Translations under genes and position numbers: made by a program
Notes under the pieces: model-generated
The model's input: only the letters and a program-made list of their open reading frames with translations
Told to the model about the DNA's origin: nothing
Database searches by the model: none
Assembly: GCA_044508215.1 (NCBI GenBank)
Contig: JBIQID010000033.1
Span: 1 to 23,869 of the forward strand
DNA: 23,869 bases
DNA from: JAEZFI01 sp044508215
GTDB lineage: Bacteria; Actinomycetota; Acidimicrobiia; Acidimicrobiales; Microtrichaceae
Direction: 5' to 3'
Part shown: positions 1 to 6,788 of the stretch, one piece after another
How the letters are laid out: the number at the start of each line of letters is the position of its first letter
Position numbering within the stretch: position 1 is the first letter of the stretch

Positions 1-9
1 ACAGCGGCC

Positions 10-15
10 TACTGT
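10..15 (+). promoter_or_regulatory. Candidate -10 element of a leaderless trpB promoter
   Basis: TACTGT fits the actinobacterial -10 pattern TAnnnT. It ends exactly 7 nt before the ATG at 23, so transcription would start at or next to the start codon. No Shine-Dalgarno sequence lies in the 22 visible bases upstream. Three other genes in the window show the same spacing (6776, 8635, 21862). The -35 region is outside the window, and the assignment is an inference from position and motif. Confidence 0.5.
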
Positions 16-22
16 CCCGCCG

Positions 23-1273
23 ATGCGATTCCACCTTCCTGCAGACCGGATCCCGACCGCCTGGTTCAACGCCCTGCCACGGCTGCCGGAGCCGATGCAG
101 CCGCCGCTCCACCCGGGCACGCGGGAGCCGCTCGGGCCCGACGACCTGGCGCCCCTCTTCCCGATGGCGCTCATCGAGCAGGAGATGTCGACCGCGCTCG
201 AGATCGACATCCCCGGCGAGGTCCTCGACATCCTCCGCCTCTGGAGGCCCACGCCGCTCGTGCGGGCCGAACGTCTGGAGAAGGCGCTCGGCACCCCGGC
301 GCGCATCTACTTCAAGGACGAGTCGCAGAGCCCGTCCGGCTCGCACAAGACGAACACCTCGGTGGCGCAGGCCTTCTACAACCAGCAGGCGGGCACGAAG
401 CGGCTGACGACCGAGACCGGCGCCGGGCAGTGGGGCACAGCGCTCTCGTTCGCCTGCGCCCAGTTCGACCTCGAGTGCAAGGTGTACATGGTCCGCACCT
501 CGTTCGACTCGAAGCCGTACCGCCGGATCCTCATGGAGACGTGGGGCGCCTCGTGCGTGCCCTCACCGGTCGACGACCCCTCGTCGCCGGGCTCGCTGGG
601 CATGGCGATCAGCGACGCCGTCCGCGACGCCGTCGGTCGTGACGACACCCACTACGCGCTGGGCTCGGTGCTCAACCACGTGCTCCTGCACCAGACGGTC
701 ATCGGCCTGGAGGCGAAGGAGCAGCTGCAGCTGGCGGGGGAGGAGCGGCCCGACGTGGTCGTGGCGCCGTGCGGCGGAGGTTCCAACCTCGGAGGCATCG
801 CCCTCCCGTTCATGGAGGACCCCGCCGTGCGCCTGGTCGCCGTGGAGCCCTCGTCCTGCCCGACCCTGACCAAGGGCCGGTTCGAGTACGACTTCGGTGA
901 CACCGCCGGCATGACACCGCTGATGGAGATGTACACGCTGGGCCACGACTTCATGCCGCCTGACATCCACGCCGGCGGCCTCCGGTACCACGGCGACTCC
1001 CCGGTGGTCTCGCTGCTCGTGAAGGCCGGTCGGATGGAGGCCGTCGCCTACCCGCAGGGCAAGGTGTTCGAGGCGGCGCGCCAGTTCGCCACCGTCGAAG
1101 GACGCATCCCGGCGCCGGAGACCGCGCACGGCATCCGCGCCGCCATCGACGAGGCGCTCGCCTGCAAGGAGACCGGCGAGGAGAAGGTCATCCTCTTCAA
1201 CTACTCAGGGCACGGCTTCTTGGACCTCGCCGCCTACGACGACTTCAACCAGGGACGCCTGATCGACGCGTGA
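23..1273 (+). CDS. trpB: Tryptophan synthase beta chain, TrpB2-type
   Basis: A PLP-dependent fold-type II enzyme that makes L-tryptophan from indole and L-serine. The 416-aa protein is full length for the TrpB2 branch. The PLP lysine is K109 in GSHKTNT, the catalytic Glu region is ETGAGQWG (131-138), and the phosphate-binding loop is GGGSN (251-255). TrpB2 proteins have Trp in ETGAGQWG where classical TrpB1 has His, and they carry the N-terminal extension and the RPTPL motif (75-79) seen here. No trpA, trpC or other trp gene is in the window, so the alpha subunit must be elsewhere or the enzyme may use free indole; the latter is inferred from what is known of TrpB2. The ATG at 23 is supported by a leaderless -10 seven bases upstream. 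It converges on the Gmad2-domain gene with 27 nt between the stops. Other beta-replacement activity cannot be excluded. Confidence 0.95.
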   Translation: MRFHLPADRIPTAWFNALPRLPEPMQPPLHPGTREPLGPDDLAPLFPMALIEQEMSTALEIDIPGEVLDILRLWRPTPLVRAERLEKALGTPARIYFKDESQSPSGSHKTNTSVAQAFYNQQAGTKRLTTETGAGQWGTALSFACAQFDLECKVYMVRTSFDSKPYRRILMETWGASCVPSPVDDPSSPGSLGMAISDAVRDAVGRDDTHYALGSVLNHVLLHQTVIGLEAKEQLQLAGEERPDVVVAPCGGGSNLGGIALPFMEDPAVRLVAVEPSSCPTLTKGRFEYDFGDTAGMTPLMEMYTLGHDFMPPDIHAGGLRYHGDSPVVSLLVKAGRMEAVAYPQGKVFEAARQFATVEGRIPAPETAHGIRAAIDEALACKETGEEKVILFNYSGHGFLDLAAYDDFNQGRLIDA

Positions 1274-1300
1274 CGCGACGCGGAGGCCACCGGGGTCCGC

Positions 1301-2128
1301 TCAGCCGGCAGCGCCGAACTGGACCCGGATCGCGGTGGCCTCCAACACCCGTCCGTCGTCGGCCGACTGCGTGTAGAGCACCAGCACGCCGCGCTCGGCC
1401 GTGGGGGCGTCGAAGGTCATCGACCCCTCGAAGTCCCGCAGCTGGTCACCGCCACCGGTGACGAACCCCGAATAGAGGGGCGTCGTGTCCCCGTCCTGGC
1501 GCAGCTCGACGAGCACGGTGCCCTCGAAGGCGTGAGCGCGACCGGTCAGCTGCGTCGGCGACGTGATCTGCGCGCCCGGCTCGGGTGTCGCCAGCTCGAT
1601 GTTCGCCGTCTCAGCACCGATGACCGACCAGTCGTCGCCGGGCCCGAGCTGGCGGACGAACACCGTCGTGACGGGGCCCTCCTCCGTGGGCCCCACCTCC
1701 ACCTCGCCGGAGCGCGCGTCGCCCTGTTGGAGCTCGCCCACCACGGGAGCGGTGAACCCCAGCAGCTCGGTGGCGAAGGACCGTGCCGCCTCGACGGGGT
1801 CGGTGAACCGGGTCGTGGAGCCCTGAGCGGGCCAGAGGGCGTTCGGGTCGACCGGCGCCGGACCCGACGTGGTGGGTGCCTCCGTCGTGGTCGTCGCCGC
1901 CTCTGTCGTGGTGACCGCGTCCGTGGTCGACGGTGCGACCGTGGTGGTGGGGGAGGCCTCGTCGTCGGTGTCGTCGTCGTCGCCCCCGAGGAGGAGGATC
2001 AACCCGACCACCACCGCTGCGACCAGGACCAGCCCCGCGGCGATCCACCATCCGCGACGCTGAGGGTCATCGGGAGCAGCCGCGGTGGCCTCCCCTTCCT
2101 CCACGATCGGATCGTCCGGTGCGGTCAT
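1301..2128 (-). CDS. Membrane-anchored Gmad2-domain protein
   Basis: A 275-aa protein with an acidic cytoplasmic N-terminus, one transmembrane helix (about 27-48), a Thr/Ala/Pro-rich linker (about 58-92) and a C-terminal extracytoplasmic domain. Residues about 185-272 match the Gmad2 immunoglobulin-like domain: ITSPTQLTGRAHAFEGTV, an ELRQDG strand, and a closing strand after a DGR turn. In other proteins Gmad2 is linked to spore germination and cell-surface proteins; its ligand is unknown. Residues about 103-180 form a small alpha/beta region that I do not recognise. The ATG at 2128 is preferred because GAACGAGGTGG lies just upstream on this strand; a longer frame to 2266 would add a basic stretch and run into the divergent neighbour. 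It is transcribed away from the universal stress gene. A role in envelope sensing or stability is only a guess. Confidence 0.85.
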   Translation of the reverse strand: MTAPDDPIVEEGEATAAAPDDPQRRGWWIAAGLVLVAAVVVGLILLLGGDDDDTDDEASPTTTVAPSTTDAVTTTEAATTTTEAPTTSGPAPVDPNALWPAQGSTTRFTDPVEAARSFATELLGFTAPVVGELQQGDARSGEVEVGPTEEGPVTTVFVRQLGPGDDWSVIGAETANIELATPEPGAQITSPTQLTGRAHAFEGTVLVELRQDGDTTPLYSGFVTGGGDQLRDFEGSMTFDAPTAERGVLVLYTQSADDGRVLEATAIRVQFGAAG

Positions 2129-2197
2129 GGCCACCTCGTTCCTGTCGAGCCACAGCGCCCATACCCCGCGCCGACGGCTCACCGCAGGGTACGCACA

Positions 2198-2244
2198 GCA
2201 CGGCGCGCCCCGACGGACCGTTCGTCCGGTGAGGCGCGCCGTGC
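2198..2244. promoter_or_regulatory. 12-bp perfect inverted repeat with nested hairpin
   Basis: GCACGGCGCGCC (2198-2209) is exactly repeated in inverse orientation at 2233-2244. Inside the 23-nt loop a second inverted repeat, CGGAC (2214-2218) with GTCCG (2224-2228), can stack. It lies between two divergently transcribed genes, so it cannot terminate either one. It ends 20 nt before the universal stress ATG. It may be an operator shared by the two promoters or a structured 5' leader. No regulator can be named from the sequence. Confidence 0.55.
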
Positions 2245-2264
2245 GGGCTGGGTAGGAGCACCGC

Positions 2265-3131
2265 ATGTCGACCGACCTCCCTGCTGCAGCACCGCCCGAC
2301 TACCGGCGCGTCCTGGTCCCCCTCGACGGGTCCGAGCTGGCGTCCGCCGCCCTCGTCCCGGCCCGCGCCCTCGCCGGACGGTTCGGCGCCGAGGTGCACG
2401 TCATCAGCGTCGTGTCCGACGAGACGGAGGAGGAGGCGACGCGGGCCCACGCCGCGACGCTGATGGAGGTCGACGCCGTCGACCCTCGGATCCACGTCGA
2501 GGTCGGGGAGGACGTCGCCGAGGCCATCCGCGGGCGAGCCGACGCGCTCGGGTCGTGCATCGTCTGCATGTCGAGCCACGGGCGCGGCCGCGTGGCCGGA
2601 GCGCTGGTCGGCTCGGTGGCCCGCCAGGTGATCGAGGCGACCGGTGAGCCGACCATCGTCGTCGGGCCTTCTGCCACGGCGGATCCCGACGGCTTCGCCT
2701 CCGGACCCCTCCTGGCGTGTGTGGACGGCAGCCCCGACTCCGAAGGAATCATCCCGTTGGCCGCAGGCTGGGCCGAGGCGTTGTCGATGCCGCTCACCGT
2801 GCTGACCGTCGCCGAGCCGGCGCCCCCACCCGAGCGGCCCGAAGCCACCTGGTACCGCCAGCACGGGCCGCAGATGGACGCCGACGAGTACGTGGCGGAG
2901 CTGGCCGGTCGGTGGGCGTCGGCCGGAGCCACCGGTCGGGTGGTCTACGACCCGGTGGGACCAGCGGCAGGGATCGAGGTCCACCTGCGTTCGAACCCCG
3001 CCGCCATGCTGGCGGTCAACACACACGCACGGAGCGGTCTCGGCCGGGTCGTGTTCGGCTCGGGTGCCGCCTCGATCGTCGCCGTGTCGACGGTGCCCGT
3101 CCTCGTGGCTCCCCTGCTGGAGGGTCCCTGA
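2265..3131 (+). CDS. Tandem universal stress protein (two UspA domains)
   Basis: A 288-aa cytosolic protein with two UspA folds, about residues 13-134 and 146-284, the usual arrangement in actinobacterial stress proteins. The first domain begins YRRVLVPLDGS and has the ATP-binding signature region SSHGRGRVAGALVGSVA. The second begins LLACVDGSPDS and has NTHARSGLGRVVFGSGA followed by a PVLV strand. Such proteins bind ATP or other adenine nucleotides and are induced in starvation, hypoxia or stationary phase; that role is family knowledge. The ATG at 2265 has GTAGGAG 6 nt upstream, which could be a ribosome site or a degenerate leaderless -10. A strong inverted repeat lies just upstream. The gene converges on the ABC permease with only 6 nt between the two stop codons. 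Confidence 0.95.
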   Translation: MSTDLPAAAPPDYRRVLVPLDGSELASAALVPARALAGRFGAEVHVISVVSDETEEEATRAHAATLMEVDAVDPRIHVEVGEDVAEAIRGRADALGSCIVCMSSHGRGRVAGALVGSVARQVIEATGEPTIVVGPSATADPDGFASGPLLACVDGSPDSEGIIPLAAGWAEALSMPLTVLTVAEPAPPPERPEATWYRQHGPQMDADEYVAELAGRWASAGATGRVVYDPVGPAAGIEVHLRSNPAAMLAVNTHARSGLGRVVFGSGAASIVAVSTVPVLVAPLLEGP

Positions 3132-3137
3132 TCGGCT

Positions 3138-3887
3138 TCAGTCCCAGCGGAACTGCCACAGCGCCACCGCCAGCGACACCGCGAGGTACGCCGCTGCGAT
3201 CGCGCACTGGGACCAGTTCCAGCCGAGCCCCAGCCACGCGTCCTGCAGCAGCACGACGAGGTGCTGCAGCGGCGTGGCCTTCCCGATGGCAGCGAGGGTG
3301 TCGGGCATCACCTCGGGGGGCGGGCCGGCGCCGGCGAGCATCAGCATGACGAAGAAGAGCGCGATGCCGGCGCCCTGAGCCGCTCTCGCCGAAGGGAGCA
3401 GCGCCCCCAGCAGGAAGCCGACGCTCGCGAAGACGAGGATCGAGAGCACGAACCCGGCGACCAGCAGCGGGACCGACTCCGGTGCGTGCACGTCGTAGCC
3501 CACGAACGCTGCGAGCAGCACCAGGGCGCCGCCCACCACGGAGAGCACGGACACAACGGCCGCCTGCGCGGTGGCGAGGACCCCCGTGGGCAGCGACGAG
3601 GCATGGAAGCGCTTGAGCACGCCCGCCTCCCGGTACGAGGCGATGTGCACCGGGAGGCCGATCACCCCGAGCGACGCCACCACCAGGCCGAGGTAGGCCG
3701 GCGTGTAGTAGTCGATGCTGCCCACGCCGCGGAACACCACCTCGTCGGTCTCCGGCTCGTTCCCGAAGACCCCGGCGAGGACGTAGAACATCAGGAGCGG
3801 CAGGGCCAGCGTGAACACCACGTTCACCGGCTCACGGACGAAGAGCTTCAGCTCGACCCAGGCGACCTTCGCCAGGAGGCGGATCAC
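3138..3887 (-). CDS. ABC-2 type exporter permease
   Basis: A 249-aa polytopic membrane protein of the ABC2_membrane (DrrB-like) family, with about six hydrophobic helices and the usual cytoplasmic N-terminal segment VELKLFVREP. It forms an exporter with the ATPase encoded just upstream. The internal motif REAGVLKRFHASSLP (the gate-proximal coupling helix region) is characteristic. The GTG at 3887 overlaps the ATPase stop in a GTGA junction, which indicates translational coupling. The open frame continues upstream to 4082, but that part is Arg-rich out-of-frame translation of the ATPase gene, so the downstream start is preferred. The substrate cannot be read from sequence; drugs, lipids and peptides are all possible for this family. 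Confidence 0.93.
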   Translation of the reverse strand: MIRLLAKVAWVELKLFVREPVNVVFTLALPLLMFYVLAGVFGNEPETDEVVFRGVGSIDYYTPAYLGLVVASLGVIGLPVHIASYREAGVLKRFHASSLPTGVLATAQAAVVSVLSVVGGALVLLAAFVGYDVHAPESVPLLVAGFVLSILVFASVGFLLGALLPSARAAQGAGIALFFVMLMLAGAGPPPEVMPDTLAAIGKATPLQHLVVLLQDAWLGLGWNWSQCAIAAAYLAVSLAVALWQFRWD

Positions 3888-4795
3888 GGCGACGGGACCT
3901 CTCCGACCAGCCGGAGGTAGACGTCCTCGAGGCTGGAGCGTTCCACGTCGAGGTCCACCGGAGCGATGCCGTGGGCAACGAGCTCCGCTGCGACGTGGGC
4001 GAGCACCGCGCCGGTCCCCGAGACCCTCACCTGCGGGCCGTCGGCCGAGACGGCGTCGACACCGGGGACGTCGCCCAACCATCCGAGGTCGACGCCGGGG
4101 TGCGTGAACGTGACGTTCACCGTGGCTCCGTGGGTGCGGATCAGCTCGGCGGGCGAGTCGGTGACCACCAGGTGCCCATCACGGACGATCCCCACGCGGT
4201 CGCAGAGCCGCTCGGCCTCGTCCATGAAGTGCGTGACGAGGACGACGGTGGTGCCCCGCTCGCGGATCGCCTCGATCAGCTCCCACGCCGTGCGCCGCGC
4301 CGCGGGATCCAACCCCGTGGTCATCTCGTCGAGGAACACCAGCTCGGGATCGTTGACCAGGGCGAGGGCCACGAACAGCCGCTGGCGTTGCCCCCCTGAC
4401 AGGTCGCCGAACGCAGCCGTCCGCTTCTCTGCGAGCCCCCATTCGCCGAGGAGGCGATCGGTGTCCACCGGGCGCTCCGCGAGGGCCGCGAACAGGTCGA
4501 CCGCCTCCCAGACCCGCAGCCGCTCCGGCAGCGCAGACTCCTGCAGCTGCGCGCCGATCCGCCGCCGCAGCGCGGCACCGTCGGTCCGCGGGTCGAGCCC
4601 GAGCACCGAGATGCGGCCGGCATCAGGGTCCCTCAGGCCCTGCAGGCACTCGACGGTCGTGGTCTTGCCGGACCCGTTGGGGCCGAGGACCCCGAAGATC
4701 TCCCCACGCTGGACCTCGAACGACATGTCGGCCACCGCCGCCACGCCGTCGTAGGTCTTCCGGAGCCCCTCGACCGAGACGACCGCTTCGACCAC
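3884..4795 (-). CDS. ABC transporter ATP-binding protein (DrrA-like)
   Basis: A 303-aa nucleotide-binding subunit powering the adjacent permease. Walker A is GPNGSGKTT (38-46), the ABC signature is LSGGQRQR (132-139), Walker B is LVFLDE (152-157) and the H-loop His is 189. The D-loop region reads DEMTTGLDP, with Met in place of the usual Pro after the catalytic Glu, a small departure that should not abolish hydrolysis. A C-terminal domain of about 90 residues (about 215-303) matches the DrrA/CcmA-type extension. The start is taken as GTG 4795. Two ATGs a few bases upstream are in another frame, and no strong ribosome site decides the matter. The gene lies 39 nt downstream of the flavoprotein gene and shares GTGA with the permease. 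Confidence 0.95.
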   Translation of the reverse strand: MVEAVVSVEGLRKTYDGVAAVADMSFEVQRGEIFGVLGPNGSGKTTTVECLQGLRDPDAGRISVLGLDPRTDGAALRRRIGAQLQESALPERLRVWEAVDLFAALAERPVDTDRLLGEWGLAEKRTAAFGDLSGGQRQRLFVALALVNDPELVFLDEMTTGLDPAARRTAWELIEAIRERGTTVVLVTHFMDEAERLCDRVGIVRDGHLVVTDSPAELIRTHGATVNVTFTHPGVDLGWLGDVPGVDAVSADGPQVRVSGTGAVLAHVAAELVAHGIAPVDLDVERSSLEDVYLRLVGEVPSP

Positions 4796-4834
4796 GTCAC
4801 CATCATGGTCCGCTGATCTCGCAGGGTGACGGGA

Positions 4835-5665
4835 TCAGCGCGTCGCCGTGGTGGAGGTCTCGACGCCGTCCCACTCGGTGACACGCTCGGTGTCGACGCG
4901 GATGATCGTCGGGTCGTCGCGGTCCACGCGCCCCTCGCCGCGCACGAGCGTCCCACGCTTGGCTGCCGGACCGGGCGCCGCGTAGTCGTCGACCACCACG
5001 CTCACCGGGAAGGTCGGGGGAACGTCGAGCAGCTCGGTGAGCTGCCCGGCCAGGTGGAGGTGCGAGTCGTCGGCGAACCAGCGGCACGGCAGGGCGATCG
5101 GCCCGGGGAACCCGGCGACGGCGCGCACCCCTCCGACCGGGATGGCCTCGCCGTCGGGCTCGTCGTCGACCGGAGCGCCGTCCCACCCGTCGTGCCCGGT
5201 CACCGAGTCGTTCTCGACGAACGCCACCCGGTCGGGGCGCAGGGAGAAGAGGACACGACGGGGCGGTGGCCGCCATCCCAGCTTTCCGGTGGCCAGGTCG
5301 CCGGTGAAGGCGAGCAGATCCGATGCGTTGCGGGCGGTGTAGCGACCGATCGCCCGGCCGGACGCCGGCAGGTGGGTGAGGTTGCGAGCCAGGTCTCCCG
5401 GGCGGAACGGGTCGAGCGCCTCGACCTCACCGGTGAGCACGACGGCGCGCCCAGGCACGCTCACCACCACCCCGGCTCGTGGGTCCCGCCGCAGGACCCG
5501 GGCCTTCACGGTCGGCGCGGCCGCTGCGAACCAGAGCGCCCCTTCGGACCACGCGTACAGCTCGGGCGTCACGTGCGGACCTCGCTTGGCGCCGACCGCG
5601 ACATAGGCCTGGCGGCCCTCGCCCAGCACACCGAGTGCCTCCGCCGGCAGCGCCGTGGTCGTCAT
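4835..5665 (-). CDS. PPOX-type FMN/F420-binding split-barrel protein
   Basis: A 276-aa soluble protein whose first ~130 residues look like the pyridoxamine 5'-phosphate oxidase-like split barrel: AYVAVGAKRGPHVTPELYAW, then a strand ALWFAAA and the segment VKARVLRRDPRAGVVVS (about 53-69). This fold binds FMN, F420 or haem in actinobacteria, and I cannot tell which from the motifs. The C-terminal half (about 165-276) is a second alpha/beta region that I do not recognise; it includes PIALPCRWFADD, compatible with a second barrel. The ATG at 5665 overlaps the upstream gene's stop as ATGA, and GGGTGGCG just before it could serve as a ribosome site. It sits in one transcriptional run with an ABC exporter, but a direct link is not evident. 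Confidence 0.75.
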   Translation of the reverse strand: MTTTALPAEALGVLGEGRQAYVAVGAKRGPHVTPELYAWSEGALWFAAAAPTVKARVLRRDPRAGVVVSVPGRAVVLTGEVEALDPFRPGDLARNLTHLPASGRAIGRYTARNASDLLAFTGDLATGKLGWRPPPRRVLFSLRPDRVAFVENDSVTGHDGWDGAPVDDEPDGEAIPVGGVRAVAGFPGPIALPCRWFADDSHLHLAGQLTELLDVPPTFPVSVVVDDYAAPGPAAKRGTLVRGEGRVDRDDPTIIRVDTERVTEWDGVETSTTATR

Positions 5666-6114
5666 CCGTCGCCACCCGGGCGGCTCGAGTGGTCCCGGTG
5701 CCCGCGCGTGCGCCGCTGCTCCTTCAGCTCCGCCTCGAAGACGTGGCGCTTGCCGTCCATCAGCTCGTTGCGGATCCGCTCCTCGGCGTCGCGGACGGGG
5801 TCGTAGTAGTGCGCCTCGAACTCCTCGACCATCTGGAAGGTCCAACGGCCGTTCAGGACGTTGCGGCCCACGACCTCGGTGCGCAGCATCTCGGCCATCT
5901 CCCGGCAGCCGGCCTCATCGAGCGCGTCCGCCGCGTCGCCGAACAGGAAGTCCGCGCGGCCCATCATCTGGTGGAAGTCGAAGAGCCGGCCGCGCACCCG
6001 CTCCACCCACTCGAGCGCCTCACTCACCTTGCCGACCGCCTCGACGAGCTCGTCGCTCGCGCCCGCCGGCCGCTGGTGCTCCTCGTCCGGCACGTACGCC
6101 GCCGCCTCGTTCAT
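5662..6114 (-). CDS. Conserved actinobacterial protein of unknown function
   Basis: A 150-aa hydrophilic, mostly helical protein with no signal peptide or membrane segment. Residues about 30-135 are dense in charged and aromatic residues, with distinctive segments FDFHQMMGRADFLFGDAADAL and GRNVLNGRWTFQMVEEF followed by two Tyr (HYYDP), and a basic C-terminus (KEQRRTRGHRDHSSR). I recall very similar short proteins in mycobacteria and relatives, always uncharacterised; no function should be assumed. The ATG at 6114 is chosen because CGGGAGGTGTCG directly precedes it; an in-frame ATG at 6168 would add 18 residues. Its stop overlaps the next ATG (ATGA), so it is translationally coupled to the PPOX-type protein. 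The 91 nt to the upstream DUF6069-like gene hold nothing obvious. Confidence 0.8.
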   Translation of the reverse strand: MNEAAAYVPDEEHQRPAGASDELVEAVGKVSEALEWVERVRGRLFDFHQMMGRADFLFGDAADALDEAGCREMAEMLRTEVVGRNVLNGRWTFQMVEEFEAHYYDPVRDAEERIRNELMDGKRHVFEAELKEQRRTRGHRDHSSRPGGDG

Positions 6115-6205
6115 CGACACCTCCCGTTCGTCGGCTCCAGGTACCCAGCCGAGCACCCGCTCACGCATCCGGGCGCCGGGGAACTGCCCCGCCCAGCGCG
6201 GTCCG

Positions 6206-6637
6206 TCACCGATGCCCACCGGAGCGGATCGCTGCGATGAACGCCACGCCGACGGTGGTGTGCAGGCTGAGCAGCCAGGTGCGGGTCGACAGGGGTGCAT
6301 CGGCCAGGAGCGGCCCGGCGAGCGATACCAGGAGGGCAACGCCGCTGAGGAGGGTCCAGAGCCGCAGGGTCGCTCGGCGACTCCGGTCCGCCCGCCGTTC
6401 GAGGAGCCAGAGGAGGCCGACGCCGAGCAGCGCCGCCACCGCCGAGGCGGTCAGGACCTGGATGGGGCCGATCTCGATCAGCGCTCCACCGCTGCGAACC
6501 GCGAGCTCGACGTCCCCGGCCAGCCGAGCGGCGCCCCAGGTGAAGAGCCCAATGATCGCGGCGACGGCCACCGCCGTGAGCCGGCGGACCGCGGTGCTGG
6601 GACGGTGGTCGAGGTGGAGGAGCGAATGCGTCGTCAT
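6206..6637 (-). CDS. Small four-helix membrane protein, DUF6069-like
   Basis: A 143-aa integral membrane protein with four predicted helices, about 17-36 (AVAVAAIIGLFTWGAARL), 52-71, 83-101 and 115-135, and an N-terminal cytoplasmic His/Arg segment. Length, helix number and the PLSTRTWLLSLHTTVGVAFI motif fit the actinobacterial DUF6069 family, whose role is unknown. The ATG at 6637 has a strong ribosome site (GAAGGAGA) a few bases upstream. It heads the five-gene minus-strand run that ends with the ABC exporter, and it faces the histidine kinase gene across a 151-nt spacer, so the two-component system probably controls it. Family assignment is from memory of the pattern and less certain than the topology. 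Confidence 0.78.
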   Translation of the reverse strand: MTTHSLLHLDHRPSTAVRRLTAVAVAAIIGLFTWGAARLAGDVELAVRSGGALIEIGPIQVLTASAVAALLGVGLLWLLERRADRSRRATLRLWTLLSGVALLVSLAGPLLADAPLSTRTWLLSLHTTVGVAFIAAIRSGGHR

Positions 6638-6718
6638 GGGTGTCTCCTTCTGTCGGGAACACCCATCGTGCGGGCCGGTTCCGGCGCCCGGCATCGGCCA
6701 TCGGTCGCAGCTCAGGCG

Positions 6719-6751
6719 CCGATGGTCGGCGGCAACACCGACTTTGGTCGG
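6719..6751. promoter_or_regulatory. Candidate response-regulator operator (two inverted repeats)
   Basis: Two small perfect dyads lie in the spacer between the DUF6069-like gene and the kinase gene: CCGA-TGG-TCGG (6719-6729) and CCGAC-TTTG-GTCGG (6738-6751). Their GGTCGG halves (6724 and 6746) are 22 bp apart, two helical turns. If the kinase transcript starts at 6789, the halves centre near -41 and -63, positions typical of activator sites. A further ATCGG-rich stretch lies at 6693-6706. Binding by the adjacent NarL-type regulator is an inference. Confidence 0.4.
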
Positions 6752-6775
6752 ATACGGGGTGAGGGGCGACGCCCG

Positions 6776-6781
6776 TAGCGT
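6776..6781 (+). promoter_or_regulatory. Candidate -10 of a leaderless histidine kinase promoter
   Basis: TAGCGT matches TAnnnT and ends 7 nt before the GTG at 6789. The purine run GAAGGG between them is too close to the GTG to act as a normal ribosome site. This supports choosing GTG 6789 over the in-frame GTG 6759 or ATG 6822. No clear -35 is visible, consistent with activator dependence. Confidence 0.5.
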
Positions 6782-6788
6782 CGAAGGG

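Noticed and set aside
3888..4082. N-terminal extension of the ABC permease frame
   Set aside because: The added 65 residues are Arg/Pro-rich and overlap the ATPase gene. A GTGA start-stop junction at 3884-3887 gives a natural start and family-typical length.
4151..4165. Other scattered short GC-rich inverted repeats inside coding regions
   Set aside because: Short dyads of this kind are expected by chance in ~70% GC coding DNA and have no positional support.
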